Shown here piece after piece: positions 8,321 through 16,769 of a stretch of DNA of 64,000 nt. The first letter of the stretch is position 1, and every line of letters begins with the position of its first letter. Location of the stretch: positions 2,232,001 through 2,296,000 of the forward strand of contig NZ_CP014232.1 of NCBI RefSeq assembly GCF_001553935.1, given 5' to 3'. The notes below the pieces were generated by a model. The model saw nothing but the letters and a program-made list of their open reading frames with translations, was not told the DNA's origin and made no database searches. The position numbers and the translations under genes are program-made. Source of the stretch: Actinomyces oris. Lineage in GTDB: Bacteria > Actinomycetota > Actinomycetes > Actinomycetales > Actinomycetaceae.

Positions 8321-10168
8321 ATGCCTAAGCAATCGATGCACCGGACGAGTCACCAGGAGGACGCAGACGTCACCGTCGGCGAGCTCATCCGACCGGCGCG
8401 ACCGGCCATGATCGCTACCGGGCTGCTGACCACCCTCGGAGCGCTGCTGTCCATCGTCCCCTTCGAGGCCATGCGCAACCTGGCAGCCATCTGGCTGGGC
8501 GAGACCTCACCGCAGGGCTGGCGCGGCAGCCCATGGACCTGGGCGGCCATCGCCGTCGGGGCGCTCTTCGCCTCCCAGGCCCTCTACCTGGCGGGCCTGG
8601 GGATCACACACCTGGCCGAGGCCCGGCTGCGCCACCACCTGCGCAGACAAGTCATCGAGGCCATCAGCGGCCTGCCCCTGGGGCGGGTGGCGCAGATCCC
8701 GCACGGCACCATCCGCAAGATGGTCTGCGACGACACCACCTCCATCCACACCCTCGTCGCCCACGTCCCCGGGGACGCCACCAACGCCGTCGTCATGGCG
8801 GCGGCGGGGACGGCCTACCTGCTGTGGGCCGACTGGCGCCTGGCCTGCGCGCTGGTGGGGCTGTGGGTCCTCGCCCTGGGAGCGATGCTCCTGACCATGT
8901 CTGGCCTGTCGGGCATCACCGAGCGCTTCGGCGCCGCTCAGACCGCGCTGGCCGCCGCGACCGTCGAGATGCTCGAGGGCATCAAGGAGATCAAGGGCTT
9001 CCAGGCCACCGATGCCTCCCGCACGCGCTTCAGCCGGGCGCGCACCGAGTTCTCCAGCCTGTCCTACGAGTGGGTGAGCAGGTCCGGGAAGGCCATCAGC
9101 GCCATGACCGCCGTCCTGCGTCCCTCCACGGTCTTCGCCACGGTCGCGCTCCTGGCTGTCCTGTTCACCTCCCAGGGCTGGACGCCCCTGTCGGCCACCC
9201 TGCCGTTCTTCCTGGTGGCCCTCGGGCTGCCGGAGGGACTCATGACCCTCATCGGCCTCATGCAGCACATGTACGAGTCCAGGATGGCCGCCCAGGCCAC
9301 CGCGGACCTGCTCTCCCTGCCACCGATGCCCGAGGGAACCCATGACGAGGGCGAGGGACTTGCGCCCGGGTGCGTCGACGTCGAGGACATCACCTTCTCC
9401 TACGAGGCCGGCTCCCCGGTCCTGCACGGCGCCTCCTTCACCGCCGAGCCCGGAACCGTCACTGCGCTCGTCGGCCCCTCCGGCGGGGGCAAGTCGACCC
9501 TGGCCCGCCTCATCGCCCGCTTCTACGACGTCGACGACGGAGCCGTGCGCATCAGCGGCGTCGACGTGCGCGAGGCGACTTTCCCCTGGCTGCTCTCGCG
9601 CGTGGCGGTCGTGCTGCAGGACGTGGCCCTGGCCCACGAGTCCGTCCACGACAACATCGCCCTGGGACGCCCCGACGCCACCCGGGAACAGGTTGAGGCA
9701 GCTGCCCGCGCGGCCTGCATCCACGAGCGCATCGCACGTCTGCCCCATGGCTACGACACGATCCTGGGTGAGGAAGGCGGGTTCCTCTCCGGAGGGGAGC
9801 GCCAGCGCGTCACTCTGGCGCGCGCCTACCTCCAGGACGCCCCCATCCTCGTCCTGGACGAGGCCACCGCCCAGGCCGATCCGGCCTCCGAGCGCGACAT
9901 CCACCAGGCCCTGTCCCGGCTCGCCGCCGGGCGGACCGTCATCATCATCGCCCACCGCCTGTCTACGATCCGCGACGCAGACCAGATCCTCGTCGTCGAC
10001 GCCGGACGCATCACCGAGCGCGGCACGCACGAGGAGCTGCTGGCCGCCGGCGGACGCTATGCCGCCATGTGGCGCAGTCAGGACCTGAGTGAGGAGACCG
10101 ACGCCGCCGCACTGACCGCCCAGATCGACCGGCTGAGAGCCGAATCCGCCGGGCAGGAGGAGAAGTAA
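8321..10168 (+). CDS. Exporter-fold ABC half-transporter, IrtA/YbtP-like
   Basis: Membrane domain (about residues 25-330, six predicted helices) followed by an ATPase domain: Walker A GPSGGGKST near 385, signature LSGGERQRV near 489, Walker B ILVLDEATAQAD near 510, and switch His in IIIAHRLST. It starts 10 bp after the A-A-T gene and is followed 2 bp later by a second half-transporter, so the two probably form a heterodimer. Pairs of this architecture in iron-regulated operons (IrtAB in mycobacteria, YbtPQ in Yersinia) import metal-siderophores despite the exporter fold. No N-terminal siderophore-interacting (SIP) domain is present, unlike IrtA. Import is inferred from context; export of a chelator remains possible. 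Confidence 0.8.
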   Translation: MPKQSMHRTSHQEDADVTVGELIRPARPAMIATGLLTTLGALLSIVPFEAMRNLAAIWLGETSPQGWRGSPWTWAAIAVGALFASQALYLAGLGITHLAEARLRHHLRRQVIEAISGLPLGRVAQIPHGTIRKMVCDDTTSIHTLVAHVPGDATNAVVMAAAGTAYLLWADWRLACALVGLWVLALGAMLLTMSGLSGITERFGAAQTALAAATVEMLEGIKEIKGFQATDASRTRFSRARTEFSSLSYEWVSRSGKAISAMTAVLRPSTVFATVALLAVLFTSQGWTPLSATLPFFLVALGLPEGLMTLIGLMQHMYESRMAAQATADLLSLPPMPEGTHDEGEGLAPGCVDVEDITFSYEAGSPVLHGASFTAEPGTVTALVGPSGGGKSTLARLIARFYDVDDGAVRISGVDVREATFPWLLSRVAVVLQDVALAHESVHDNIALGRPDATREQVEAAARAACIHERIARLPHGYDTILGEEGGFLSGGERQRVTLARAYLQDAPILVLDEATAQADPASERDIHQALSRLAAGRTVIIIAHRLSTIRDADQILVVDAGRITERGTHEELLAAGGRYAAMWRSQDLSEETDAAALTAQIDRLRAESAGQEEK

Positions 10169-10170
10169 CC

Positions 10171-11910
10171 ATGTGGAAGCTGCTGACGCGAGTCGTCAAC
10201 GCCGCCGAGATGCGCACCATCATCGCCTGGTTCGTAGCCTCCGCCGTCCTCCAGGGCCTCACCCTGGCCCTCATGATCCCCTTCCTGCGCGCCCTCTACT
10301 CCCGCTCGCAGTTCCTGACCGCCTGGCTGATCGCCGTCGTGGTCATGGCGGTGAGCGCCGCGCTGGTCGAGACCATCGCCATGCACCGCTCCTACCGGGT
10401 CAGTGTCTTCGAGGTCTGCGACACCATGATCGACCGCGTCGCCGATCACGTCCTGACCCTGCCGCTGGGCTGGTTCAGCGCCGAGCGGGAGGCCGCCGTC
10501 GTCAACGCCACCTCCAAGGAGGTCAACACCCTCTCCCACCTGGCCTCCATGGTGATCCCCAACCTGTGCAACGCCTTCATCGTCCCGCTGGTCATGCTCG
10601 GGGCCACCGCCGTCGTCGAATGGCCCCTGGCGCTCATCATGGCCGCCGCCATCGTCCCGCTGGTCCTGACGTGGCGGCTCATGGGCGCCGCGACCACTCG
10701 CGCCAACGAGATGGAGGACCGCACCTCGAGCGCCGCGGCCGGACGCCTCGTGGAGTTCGCCCGACTCCAGCCCGTGCTGCGCGCCACCGGTGCCACCAAG
10801 ACGGGCTGGGCGCCGGTGCAAGCCGCCCTGGAGGCCGACTCCGCCTCCACCCTGGACGGTCTGCGGGTCAAGGGCAGGCCCGGGCAGTACTTCAACCTCA
10901 TCGTCAACGTCGCCTTCGCCCTGGTCATGGCGATGGGGCTGGCACGGGTCAGTGGGCACCGGCTCGACGTCGTCGCATACCTGGCGATCATGGCCGTCAC
11001 CGCGCGCACGCTCCTGCCACTGACCAAGGCCGCCATGTACGGATCCGAGGCCGACAACGCGAAGGTCGCCCTACGGGCCGTGGGGGACATTCTCGACGCG
11101 CGTCCCCTGTCCGACCCCGAGCCCGGTCAGGAGATCGAGCCTCGGGGGACCACGATCGCCCTGAACGATGTCTCCTTCTCCTACGACGCAGGCCGCCCCG
11201 TCCTGGCGGGCGTCTCCTTGAGCGCACCGCAGGGGAGAGTGACCGCCCTGGTGGGCCCGTCAGGGGCGGGCAAGTCCACGATCCTGCGCCTGGCGGCCCG
11301 GTTCTGGGACGTCGACGACGGGACCGTCACCATTGGCGGCGCACCGGTTCGCTCCATGCGCGCCTCGACGATCATGGGCATGACCTCCATGGTCTTCCAG
11401 GACGTCTACCTGTTCGACACCACGATCCGGGAGAACCTGCGCATCGCCCGGCCCGAGGCCACCGACGCCGAGCTGGCCGAGGCCGCCCGGCGCGCCCGCC
11501 TGGACCGCGTCATCGAGGCGCTGCCGCACGGGTGGGACACGCAGGTCGGTCCCGGCGGGCTGAGCCTGTCCGGTGGGGAGCGCCAGCGGGTCGCCATTGC
11601 CCGGGCCTTCGTCAAGGACGCCCCCATCCTGCTGCTCGACGAGATCACCTCGGCCCTGGACGGGGAGAACGAGTCCGCCATCACTGAGGTGGTGCGCGAG
11701 CTCTCCGAGGGGCGCACCGTCATCGTGGTGGCCCACCGCCTGTCCACCGTCCGCCAGGCCGACGAGGTCGTCTTCCTCGAGCCGACTCAGGCCGGCGCCC
11801 GTGTGGCCCAGCGCGGTACGCCCCAGGAGCTGGCTGCCGTCGCCGGCCCCTTCCGCGAGTTCATCGAGGCCTCCACGGCCTCCTCGCGCTGGCACATCCG
11901 TCAGGGGTGA
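10171..11910 (+). CDS. Exporter-fold ABC half-transporter, IrtB/YbtQ-like
   Basis: 579 residues. Six predicted helices (about 15-300) then an ATPase domain with Walker A GPSGAGKST near 361, signature LSGGERQRVA near 464, Walker B ILLLDEITSALD, and VVAHRLST. It begins with ATG 2 bp after the stop of the first half-transporter, with GGAGGAGAAG as ribosome-binding site inside that gene's end. Both ATPase sites look complete, so both halves should hydrolyse ATP. It is the last gene before a strong hairpin. The likely role is heterodimeric metallophore transport together with the upstream ECF module. Confidence 0.8.
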   Translation: MWKLLTRVVNAAEMRTIIAWFVASAVLQGLTLALMIPFLRALYSRSQFLTAWLIAVVVMAVSAALVETIAMHRSYRVSVFEVCDTMIDRVADHVLTLPLGWFSAEREAAVVNATSKEVNTLSHLASMVIPNLCNAFIVPLVMLGATAVVEWPLALIMAAAIVPLVLTWRLMGAATTRANEMEDRTSSAAAGRLVEFARLQPVLRATGATKTGWAPVQAALEADSASTLDGLRVKGRPGQYFNLIVNVAFALVMAMGLARVSGHRLDVVAYLAIMAVTARTLLPLTKAAMYGSEADNAKVALRAVGDILDARPLSDPEPGQEIEPRGTTIALNDVSFSYDAGRPVLAGVSLSAPQGRVTALVGPSGAGKSTILRLAARFWDVDDGTVTIGGAPVRSMRASTIMGMTSMVFQDVYLFDTTIRENLRIARPEATDAELAEAARRARLDRVIEALPHGWDTQVGPGGLSLSGGERQRVAIARAFVKDAPILLLDEITSALDGENESAITEVVRELSEGRTVIVVAHRLSTVRQADEVVFLEPTQAGARVAQRGTPQELAAVAGPFREFIEASTASSRWHIRQG

Positions 11911-11947
11911 AGCGGGGCCGCTTCAGGTTAGATGACATGGTGGGCAG

Positions 11948-11981
11948 ACGCTGTTCCATACCGCTTGGTATGGAACAGCGT
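11948..11981 (+). terminator. Terminator of the metal-transport operon
   Basis: Perfect 15-bp stem, arms ACGCTGTTCCATACC and GGTATGGAACAGCGT, loop GCTT, followed by TTCTGTTGTT. It lies 38 bp after the last transporter gene. Its core (CCATACC/GGTATGG) also resembles the palindrome at 12037-12051, so part of it might double as a regulator site. Confidence 0.75.
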
Positions 11982-12036
11982 TTCTGTTGTTATGAGAACC
12001 CTTAGAGCGCCATGAAACCTTCTAGTAATACTCAGT

Positions 12037-12051
12037 GGTATGGTTGATACC
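12037..12051 (+). promoter_or_regulatory. Candidate operator before the ABC-TetR operon
   Basis: Palindrome GGTAT-N5-ATACC, 73 bp before the ATPase start; nested in it GGTTG-ATAC-CAACC forms a second dyad. The downstream TetR-family gene makes a TetR operator plausible. The assignment is by position and symmetry only. Confidence 0.4.
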
Positions 12052-12123
12052 AACCGGTACGGATCGATCTGGTGGTCGATCAGCTGCTCGGTTCCAGGTA
12101 GTCGAACGAAAGGAGGGGGCTTC

Positions 12124-13077
12124 ATGGCCGACGTACTCGCCATTGAGGACCTTCACAAGCACTTCGGAAGCGGGGCGCACACGGTGAGAGCCAACGCCGG
12201 TGTCACCATGCGGGTGGGTGCCGGCGAGGTGGTCGGGCTCCTTGGGCACAACGGCGCGGGCAAGACCACGCTGGTCAACCAGGTGGTGGGGCTCTTGCGC
12301 CCGACCTCCGGGAGCATCAGGCTCGACGGGGTTGACGCCGTCGCCAACCCCGCTCTCGCCCGTCGCCTCACCAACGTCCAGGCGCAGGCCAACGTCCCCA
12401 TCACGGGACTGACGCCCCTGATGGCGATCAACCTCGTGGGGCGCATGCGAGGAGGGCGTCCGCGTCAGACGCGCAGGCGCGCCGAGCAGCTCATCGAGGC
12501 TCTCGACCTGGGGGAGTGGGCGAGGACTCCCGCTCAGAAGATCTCCGGCGGTGTTGCCCGTCTGACTGCCTTCGCCATGTGCGCCGTCGTCCCCGGGCAC
12601 CTAGTCATCCTCGATGAGCCCACCAATGATGTCGACCCGGTACGCCGGCGCCTGCTGTGGGACCAGATCCGCCTTCTGGCCGAGGCCGGGGCGGCGGTCC
12701 TCCTGGTGACCCACAACGTGCGGGAGGCCGAGCGGGCGGTCGACCGGCTCACCGTCCTGGACCACGGTCACGTCATCGCCGAGGGGACCCCTGCGGCACT
12801 CGTGGCCGGCCACGGATCGTCCTTCGTCCTGGAGGTCAGCCGGACTCCCGGCCGGCGGATCGAGCCGCCCGCGGGAATGAGCCTGACGCAGCACGACGCC
12901 GTGCGCGCATCCGTGGCGGTGGACTCTGACTGTACGACCCAGGCCGTGGAATGGGCCGCTCATGCCCTCAAGGACGGAGTGATCGAGCGATACGAGCTGG
13001 CACCGATCTCACTGGAGGACGTCTACGTGCACCTCACCGGGAGCACGGGTGAGGAGGTGAGCCGTCATGCCGCCTGA
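12124..13077 (+). CDS. ABC transporter ATPase (DrrA/CcmA type)
   Basis: 317-residue ATPase of an ABC-2 exporter. Walker A GLLGHNGAGKTTL begins near residue 37 and Walker B LVILDEPTNDVD near 158. The C-terminal region (about 220-317) resembles the accessory domain of drug-export ATPases. The signature is ISGGVARLTAFA near 140, so the usual Q after LSGG is V and the first L is I; this is unusual and may affect ATPase rate. Start ATG 12124 has AAAGGAGG upstream; an upstream ATG at 12040 would overlap the operator palindrome and adds no family sequence. Followed by the permease and a TetR gene. Confidence 0.85.
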   Translation: MADVLAIEDLHKHFGSGAHTVRANAGVTMRVGAGEVVGLLGHNGAGKTTLVNQVVGLLRPTSGSIRLDGVDAVANPALARRLTNVQAQANVPITGLTPLMAINLVGRMRGGRPRQTRRRAEQLIEALDLGEWARTPAQKISGGVARLTAFAMCAVVPGHLVILDEPTNDVDPVRRRLLWDQIRLLAEAGAAVLLVTHNVREAERAVDRLTVLDHGHVIAEGTPAALVAGHGSSFVLEVSRTPGRRIEPPAGMSLTQHDAVRASVAVDSDCTTQAVEWAAHALKDGVIERYELAPISLEDVYVHLTGSTGEEVSRHAA

Positions 13078-13194
13078 ACCGTGTGAATCCGCGGAAGGCC
13101 GGATCCGTCCCGATGATTCGCGTCGTCCCCGTGCTGCCGCGTAAGCGCGGTGCGACTCCCGTCCCCAGAGAATCAGGAAATGAAGGAGAACATG

Positions 13195-13992
13195 ATGTCT
13201 ACTCCAACCAGTACAACTGCTGATCCGGACCAGGCCGGTGGCGCCGGCCCTCGGGTGACTCCGCTCTGGTACCAGCTCGGCCTGCTCATCCAGTGGCAGT
13301 TCCGACGCAGCCTGCCCATGCTGCCCCTGTTCATCATCGTGCAGACGCTGCTGTCCGTCTCCATGGTCCTGGGATACGGGCTCATTGCGGGCCACCCAGG
13401 CCGCGAGGCGAGTCTCTACCTGGCCGGCGGCGGCCCGGCGATCGCGCTCATCTCGCTGGGACTCATCATGACGCCCCAGTGGGTCTCCCAGTCCCGCACT
13501 GAGGGCAGCCTGGACTGGATGCGCACCCTGCCCGTCCCCAGGATCGCCTTCCTCCTGGCAGACCTCGCGATCTGGACCGCTCTTGCACTGCCCGGCCTGG
13601 TTGTGGGCGTCATCGTCGCCAACGCCCGCTTCGACGTCGACCTCGCCCCGCAGTGGTGGCTGGTGCCCGGTGCCGTACTGGTCGCCCTGACAGCGGCCTG
13701 CATCGGATACGCCATCGCCACGCTCCTGGCTCCGGCCCTGGCTCAGATCCTCTCCCAGGTGCTTGCCTTCAGCATCATGCTGTTCTCGCCCGTCAGCTTC
13801 CCCGCCGACAGGCTCCCCGACTGGGCCCAGGAAATCCACCACTGGCTGCCCTTCGAGCCCATGGCTCAGGTGGTGCGTGCCGGTTTGTTCCCGCACGACG
13901 CCACCATGCCCACCCGTTCCTGGGTCGTGCTGTGCGTGTGGTGCTCGGTGTCCGTTGCCGGAGCGTCATGGGCACTGGGAAGGCGGCCCTGA
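13195..13992 (+). CDS. ABC-2 type permease
   Basis: 265-residue membrane partner of the upstream ATPase, with six predicted helices (for example MLPLFIIVQTLLSVSMVLG and ALALPGLVVGVIVANA). Start ATG 13195 is chosen for AAGGAG 6 bp upstream; ATG 13192 is an alternative. The 117-bp gap from the ATPase holds only a 25-codon frame (13067-13144) that I do not regard as a gene. The substrate is unknown; a drug, peptide or lipid is typical of this family. Confidence 0.8.
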   Translation: MSTPTSTTADPDQAGGAGPRVTPLWYQLGLLIQWQFRRSLPMLPLFIIVQTLLSVSMVLGYGLIAGHPGREASLYLAGGGPAIALISLGLIMTPQWVSQSRTEGSLDWMRTLPVPRIAFLLADLAIWTALALPGLVVGVIVANARFDVDLAPQWWLVPGAVLVALTAACIGYAIATLLAPALAQILSQVLAFSIMLFSPVSFPADRLPDWAQEIHHWLPFEPMAQVVRAGLFPHDATMPTRSWVVLCVWCSVSVAGASWALGRRP

Positions 13993-14097
13993 ACCGGCCG
14001 AATACCACATGGTCGGAGACCGGTGGAGGGAGTGACGAACGTGGAGGGGGGAAGTGCCGTGAACCCCTTTCTGAGGGGCCTCCTCTACAGTGGGGGC

Positions 14098-14901
14098 ATG
14101 ACCGCCAGGAGCTCCGCCCGCGGGCCGAACAGTGACAGTGATGACTCCGGGGCCTCCGCCTCTCATGACCTCAGGGAGGCGACTCGTGCCCTCAACGAGG
14201 CGATTACCGCCTTCTCCCGTGCGGTGGGGGCAGCCGGTCAGGGAGCGCGCCGAAGCAGTGAGAGTGCGGTAGCGGCCTCCCTGGACCTCGCCTCCCGCAA
14301 GCTGGCCTCAGCCTCTACTGCAGTCAGTGGCGCGGCCCCGGGTCGGAGCGGCGGGCGCCGTCGGAGCGAGGAGACCAGGGCACGAATTCTTGCTGCTGCC
14401 AGGGAGGTCTTCGCTGCCAAGGGCTACGAGGGGGCGTCGGTCAGTGACATCGCCTCGGCAGCCGGATTCACCAAGGGCGCCTTCTACTCCTCCTTCCCCT
14501 CCAAGGAGGCCCTGTTCCTGGAGGTCGTCACCTGTAGTGAGGAGAGCTCGGATGAGGCCGCTCGCCAGATGGCGAGCCCCGACCAGTGGGGAGAGCAACT
14601 CCAGGAGCTTCCCATGGAGGATGTTGTCCTGCACCTGGAGACCTGGCTCTACGCGATTCGTCACGAGGACTCCCGGGACCGGCTAGCCGGCAGCTGGCGC
14701 CGCTGGCTGAGAGAGACCTCACTCATGGTGGCCCGTTCCCGTGGACGCCGTGAGCCGAACCAGCAGGATGAGGAGACGGCCTTCGGACTTCTGGCGGTGG
14801 GCATCTTCGGCCGCGTGAGCGCCGCAGCCACCACCTCGCAAGAGGTCGAACCCATCATCCAGCGCCTGTCCAAGCGGCTCCTTGAGGATGGCCGTGACTG
14901 A
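14098..14901 (+). CDS. TetR-family regulator with N-terminal helical extension
   Basis: 267 residues. The TetR DNA-binding domain starts only near residue 88 (RSEETRARILAAAREVFA, then the helix-turn-helix SVSDIASAAGFTKGAFYSSF). Before it lies an 87-residue extension: a Ser/Asp-rich stretch, then an Ala-rich helical region with heptad-like spacing (ALNEAITAFSRAVGAA, AASLDLASRKLASAS). Ordinary TetR proteins begin within about 15 residues of the HTH. It is encoded downstream of the ABC exporter on the same strand and probably represses it through the GGTAT/ATACC palindromes. Start ATG 14098 is the first ATG; upstream GTGs are possible but would extend the tail further. The C-terminal ligand domain is ordinary in length. 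Confidence 0.8.
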   Translation: MTARSSARGPNSDSDDSGASASHDLREATRALNEAITAFSRAVGAAGQGARRSSESAVAASLDLASRKLASASTAVSGAAPGRSGGRRRSEETRARILAAAREVFAAKGYEGASVSDIASAAGFTKGAFYSSFPSKEALFLEVVTCSEESSDEAARQMASPDQWGEQLQELPMEDVVLHLETWLYAIRHEDSRDRLAGSWRRWLRETSLMVARSRGRREPNQQDEETAFGLLAVGIFGRVSAAATTSQEVEPIIQRLSKRLLEDGRD

Positions 14902-15000
14902 CAAGCCTCTCCACCGAGAGCGGCATGTTTCGCGTAACGACACGAACAACGGTTGTCTTCCGCAAACAGTGCCCTTCTTGATGGAGGAAGGGTCCCGCGG

Positions 15001-15687
15001 TCAGGCGACCTGTTCCCGGTAGCGGAGGGCCACCAGCTCGGCGAGCGCCGGGTGGTCGCCGATGGGCGCGGCTACGACGTCGGCGCCCGTGGAGTGCAGG
15101 GCCCGGTGGAAACGCCCCTCCGCCAGCAGGTAGGTGGCCACGCCCACCCGCCTGGCACCCCGGGCCCGGGCCGTGCTCACCGCGTCACGGACGCTGGGGC
15201 GCGCAGCCGAGAGGTAGGCGGGTGTCACCTCGCGCCCCAGACGCGCCTCGAGCAGGCGAGTGATGGTCTCAACCTCCTCCAGCGCCGCCGCCTGGCGCGA
15301 CCCGGCCGCGCCCAGGACGATGTGGTCGAGTCCTGCAAGCCCGCCCAGAGGCGCGGACGCCTCCCGGAGACGCTGCGCGACGGCCTCCACCAGGTGCTCC
15401 TCGACCCCCAGGTGCCTGGTGACCGTCCCCGACCCGTGTCGTTCCACTGCGGCCGGCACGTCATGGACGACGTGATAGCCGCGGGCCAGGAAGAAGGGCA
15501 GCACCACCGGATCCACCAGCCCCTCCAGGGTCGTGGCCGGGTCCGGGGACTGGAGCTCGACGTAGCCGGTGCGCACCTCCACCCCCGGCAGGATCGCGGC
15601 GACGCGCTCAGCGGTACGCGACAGGACCGAGGACGGCCCGGGCCGGCGCGAGCCGTGGGCCAGCAGGACCAGGGGACGATTGCTCAT
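15001..15687 (-). CDS. cbiX: Sirohydrochlorin chelatase, CbiX family
   Basis: 228 residues, two CbiX-like halves. The N-terminal half begins PLVLLAHGSRRPG with the metal-binding His of the family; the second half keeps HIVLGAAGSRQAA, where His precedes the Gly-Ser. It inserts Fe(II) (or Co) into sirohydrochlorin. Last gene of the sulfur operon, overlapping tauE by 4 bp, where its job is the final step of siroheme synthesis for sulfite reductase. Ferrochelatase rather than cobaltochelatase activity is inferred from that context. Confidence 0.85.
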   Translation of the reverse strand: MSNRPLVLLAHGSRRPGPSSVLSRTAERVAAILPGVEVRTGYVELQSPDPATTLEGLVDPVVLPFFLARGYHVVHDVPAAVERHGSGTVTRHLGVEEHLVEAVAQRLREASAPLGGLAGLDHIVLGAAGSRQAAALEEVETITRLLEARLGREVTPAYLSAARPSVRDAVSTARARGARRVGVATYLLAEGRFHRALHSTGADVVAAPIGDHPALAELVALRYREQVA

Positions 15688-16727
15688 GCCGGCTCCACCA
15701 CCAGAACCGTGTGCGTGTGAGGACGAGTCGGCTCGACCGGCCTCGGGGTGACGGGACCGCCGGCGGCGATCGCCTCCTCCAGGACAGCAGTCTCAGGCTC
15801 GTGGCCGCGTAGAGGATCGGCGTGGACCTCCTCAAGCACCTGCTCGGTCTCCTCTCGAATCTCTGTGGCAGCGGCGCGTGCCTTGCGGACCGCCAGGGTC
15901 AGGAAGGCCGCCCAGATCACCCCGAGCGCGCCGTACAACACGACCCCGGTTTGAGCTGAGGCCTCGGACCAGGACAGTAGCACCCGCAGGTTCGTGGCCA
16001 GGATCAGCCCGCCGACGGCGGTGCCCAGCACCGCTCCGGGCAGGCGGGAGACCAGCCAGGCGGAGATCGGTGCGGCCACGAGCCCGCCGGCCAGCAGGGT
16101 CAGGACGATCCCGAGGCTGATGCCCGCGGTGCCCAGTCCGGTGAGGAATCCGGCTGAGGCCGCCACCGTCACCAGGAACTCCGAGGCCCCCACCGAGCCG
16201 ACCACGGTGCGCGGCGCTGTGCGACCACCCGTGAGCAGTGTCGTCGTCACGACCGGCCCCCAGCCGCCACCACCGGTGGCGTCAACGAAACCGCCCACCA
16301 GTCCCAGGGGAACCAGGAGCCGCCTGCCGTGCGGCGAGCGCCGGCTACCGGATCCGCTGGGCGGGCGCAGTGCGAAGCGCCCCAGGACATAGGTCCCCAG
16401 CAGTATCAGCAGGCTCGCCGTCACCGGGGTCGCCGCGCGGGTCGACAGGTGAGACAGAACCGCGGCGCCGCTGAAGGCCCCCACCGCACCGGGCAGCCCC
16501 AGCCGGACCACCAGGCGAGGATCGGTGTTGCCCAGCCTCCAGTGGGAGGCCCCCGAGGCCAGGGTCGTGCCGATCTCGGCCAGGTGCACGGAGGCCGAGG
16601 CCAGTGCCGGGCTCAGCCCGGCCAGAAGCAGCAGGGAGGAGGAGGTCATGCCGTACCCCATCCCGAGGGATCCGTCGACCAGCTGGGCGGCCAGGCCGAC
16701 GAGGGCGAGAAGAACAAGCTTGCGCAT
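15684..16727 (-). CDS. TauE/SafE-family anion permease
   Basis: 347 residues with eight or nine hydrophobic segments and the family's duplicated small-residue motifs (LVDGSLGMGYGMTSS at the start, VDATGGGGWGPVVTT in the second half). The hydrophilic C-terminal tail of about 80 residues ends in a His/Thr-rich stretch. Family members move sulfite, sulfoacetate or related anions. In this operon, with no CysTWA sulfate ABC transporter in sight, it is a candidate sulfate or sulfite carrier. It lies 42 bp after cobA and overlaps cbiX. Confidence 0.85.
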   Translation of the reverse strand: MRKLVLLALVGLAAQLVDGSLGMGYGMTSSSLLLLAGLSPALASASVHLAEIGTTLASGASHWRLGNTDPRLVVRLGLPGAVGAFSGAAVLSHLSTRAATPVTASLLILLGTYVLGRFALRPPSGSGSRRSPHGRRLLVPLGLVGGFVDATGGGGWGPVVTTTLLTGGRTAPRTVVGSVGASEFLVTVAASAGFLTGLGTAGISLGIVLTLLAGGLVAAPISAWLVSRLPGAVLGTAVGGLILATNLRVLLSWSEASAQTGVVLYGALGVIWAAFLTLAVRKARAAATEIREETEQVLEEVHADPLRGHEPETAVLEEAIAAGGPVTPRPVEPTRPHTHTVLVVEPA

Positions 16728-16769
16728 CAGTGACTCCGGGACATTCAGTCTGCATGCGCCGAGGAGGAC

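Noticed and set aside
13067..13144. 25-codon frame between the ABC ATPase and permease
   Set aside because: No ribosome-binding site of note, Arg/Pro-rich, no family; likely chance.
14972..14992. CCCTTC/GAAGGG hairpin between tetR and cbiX as terminator
   Set aside because: Only 6 bp, no T-run on either strand; too weak to list.
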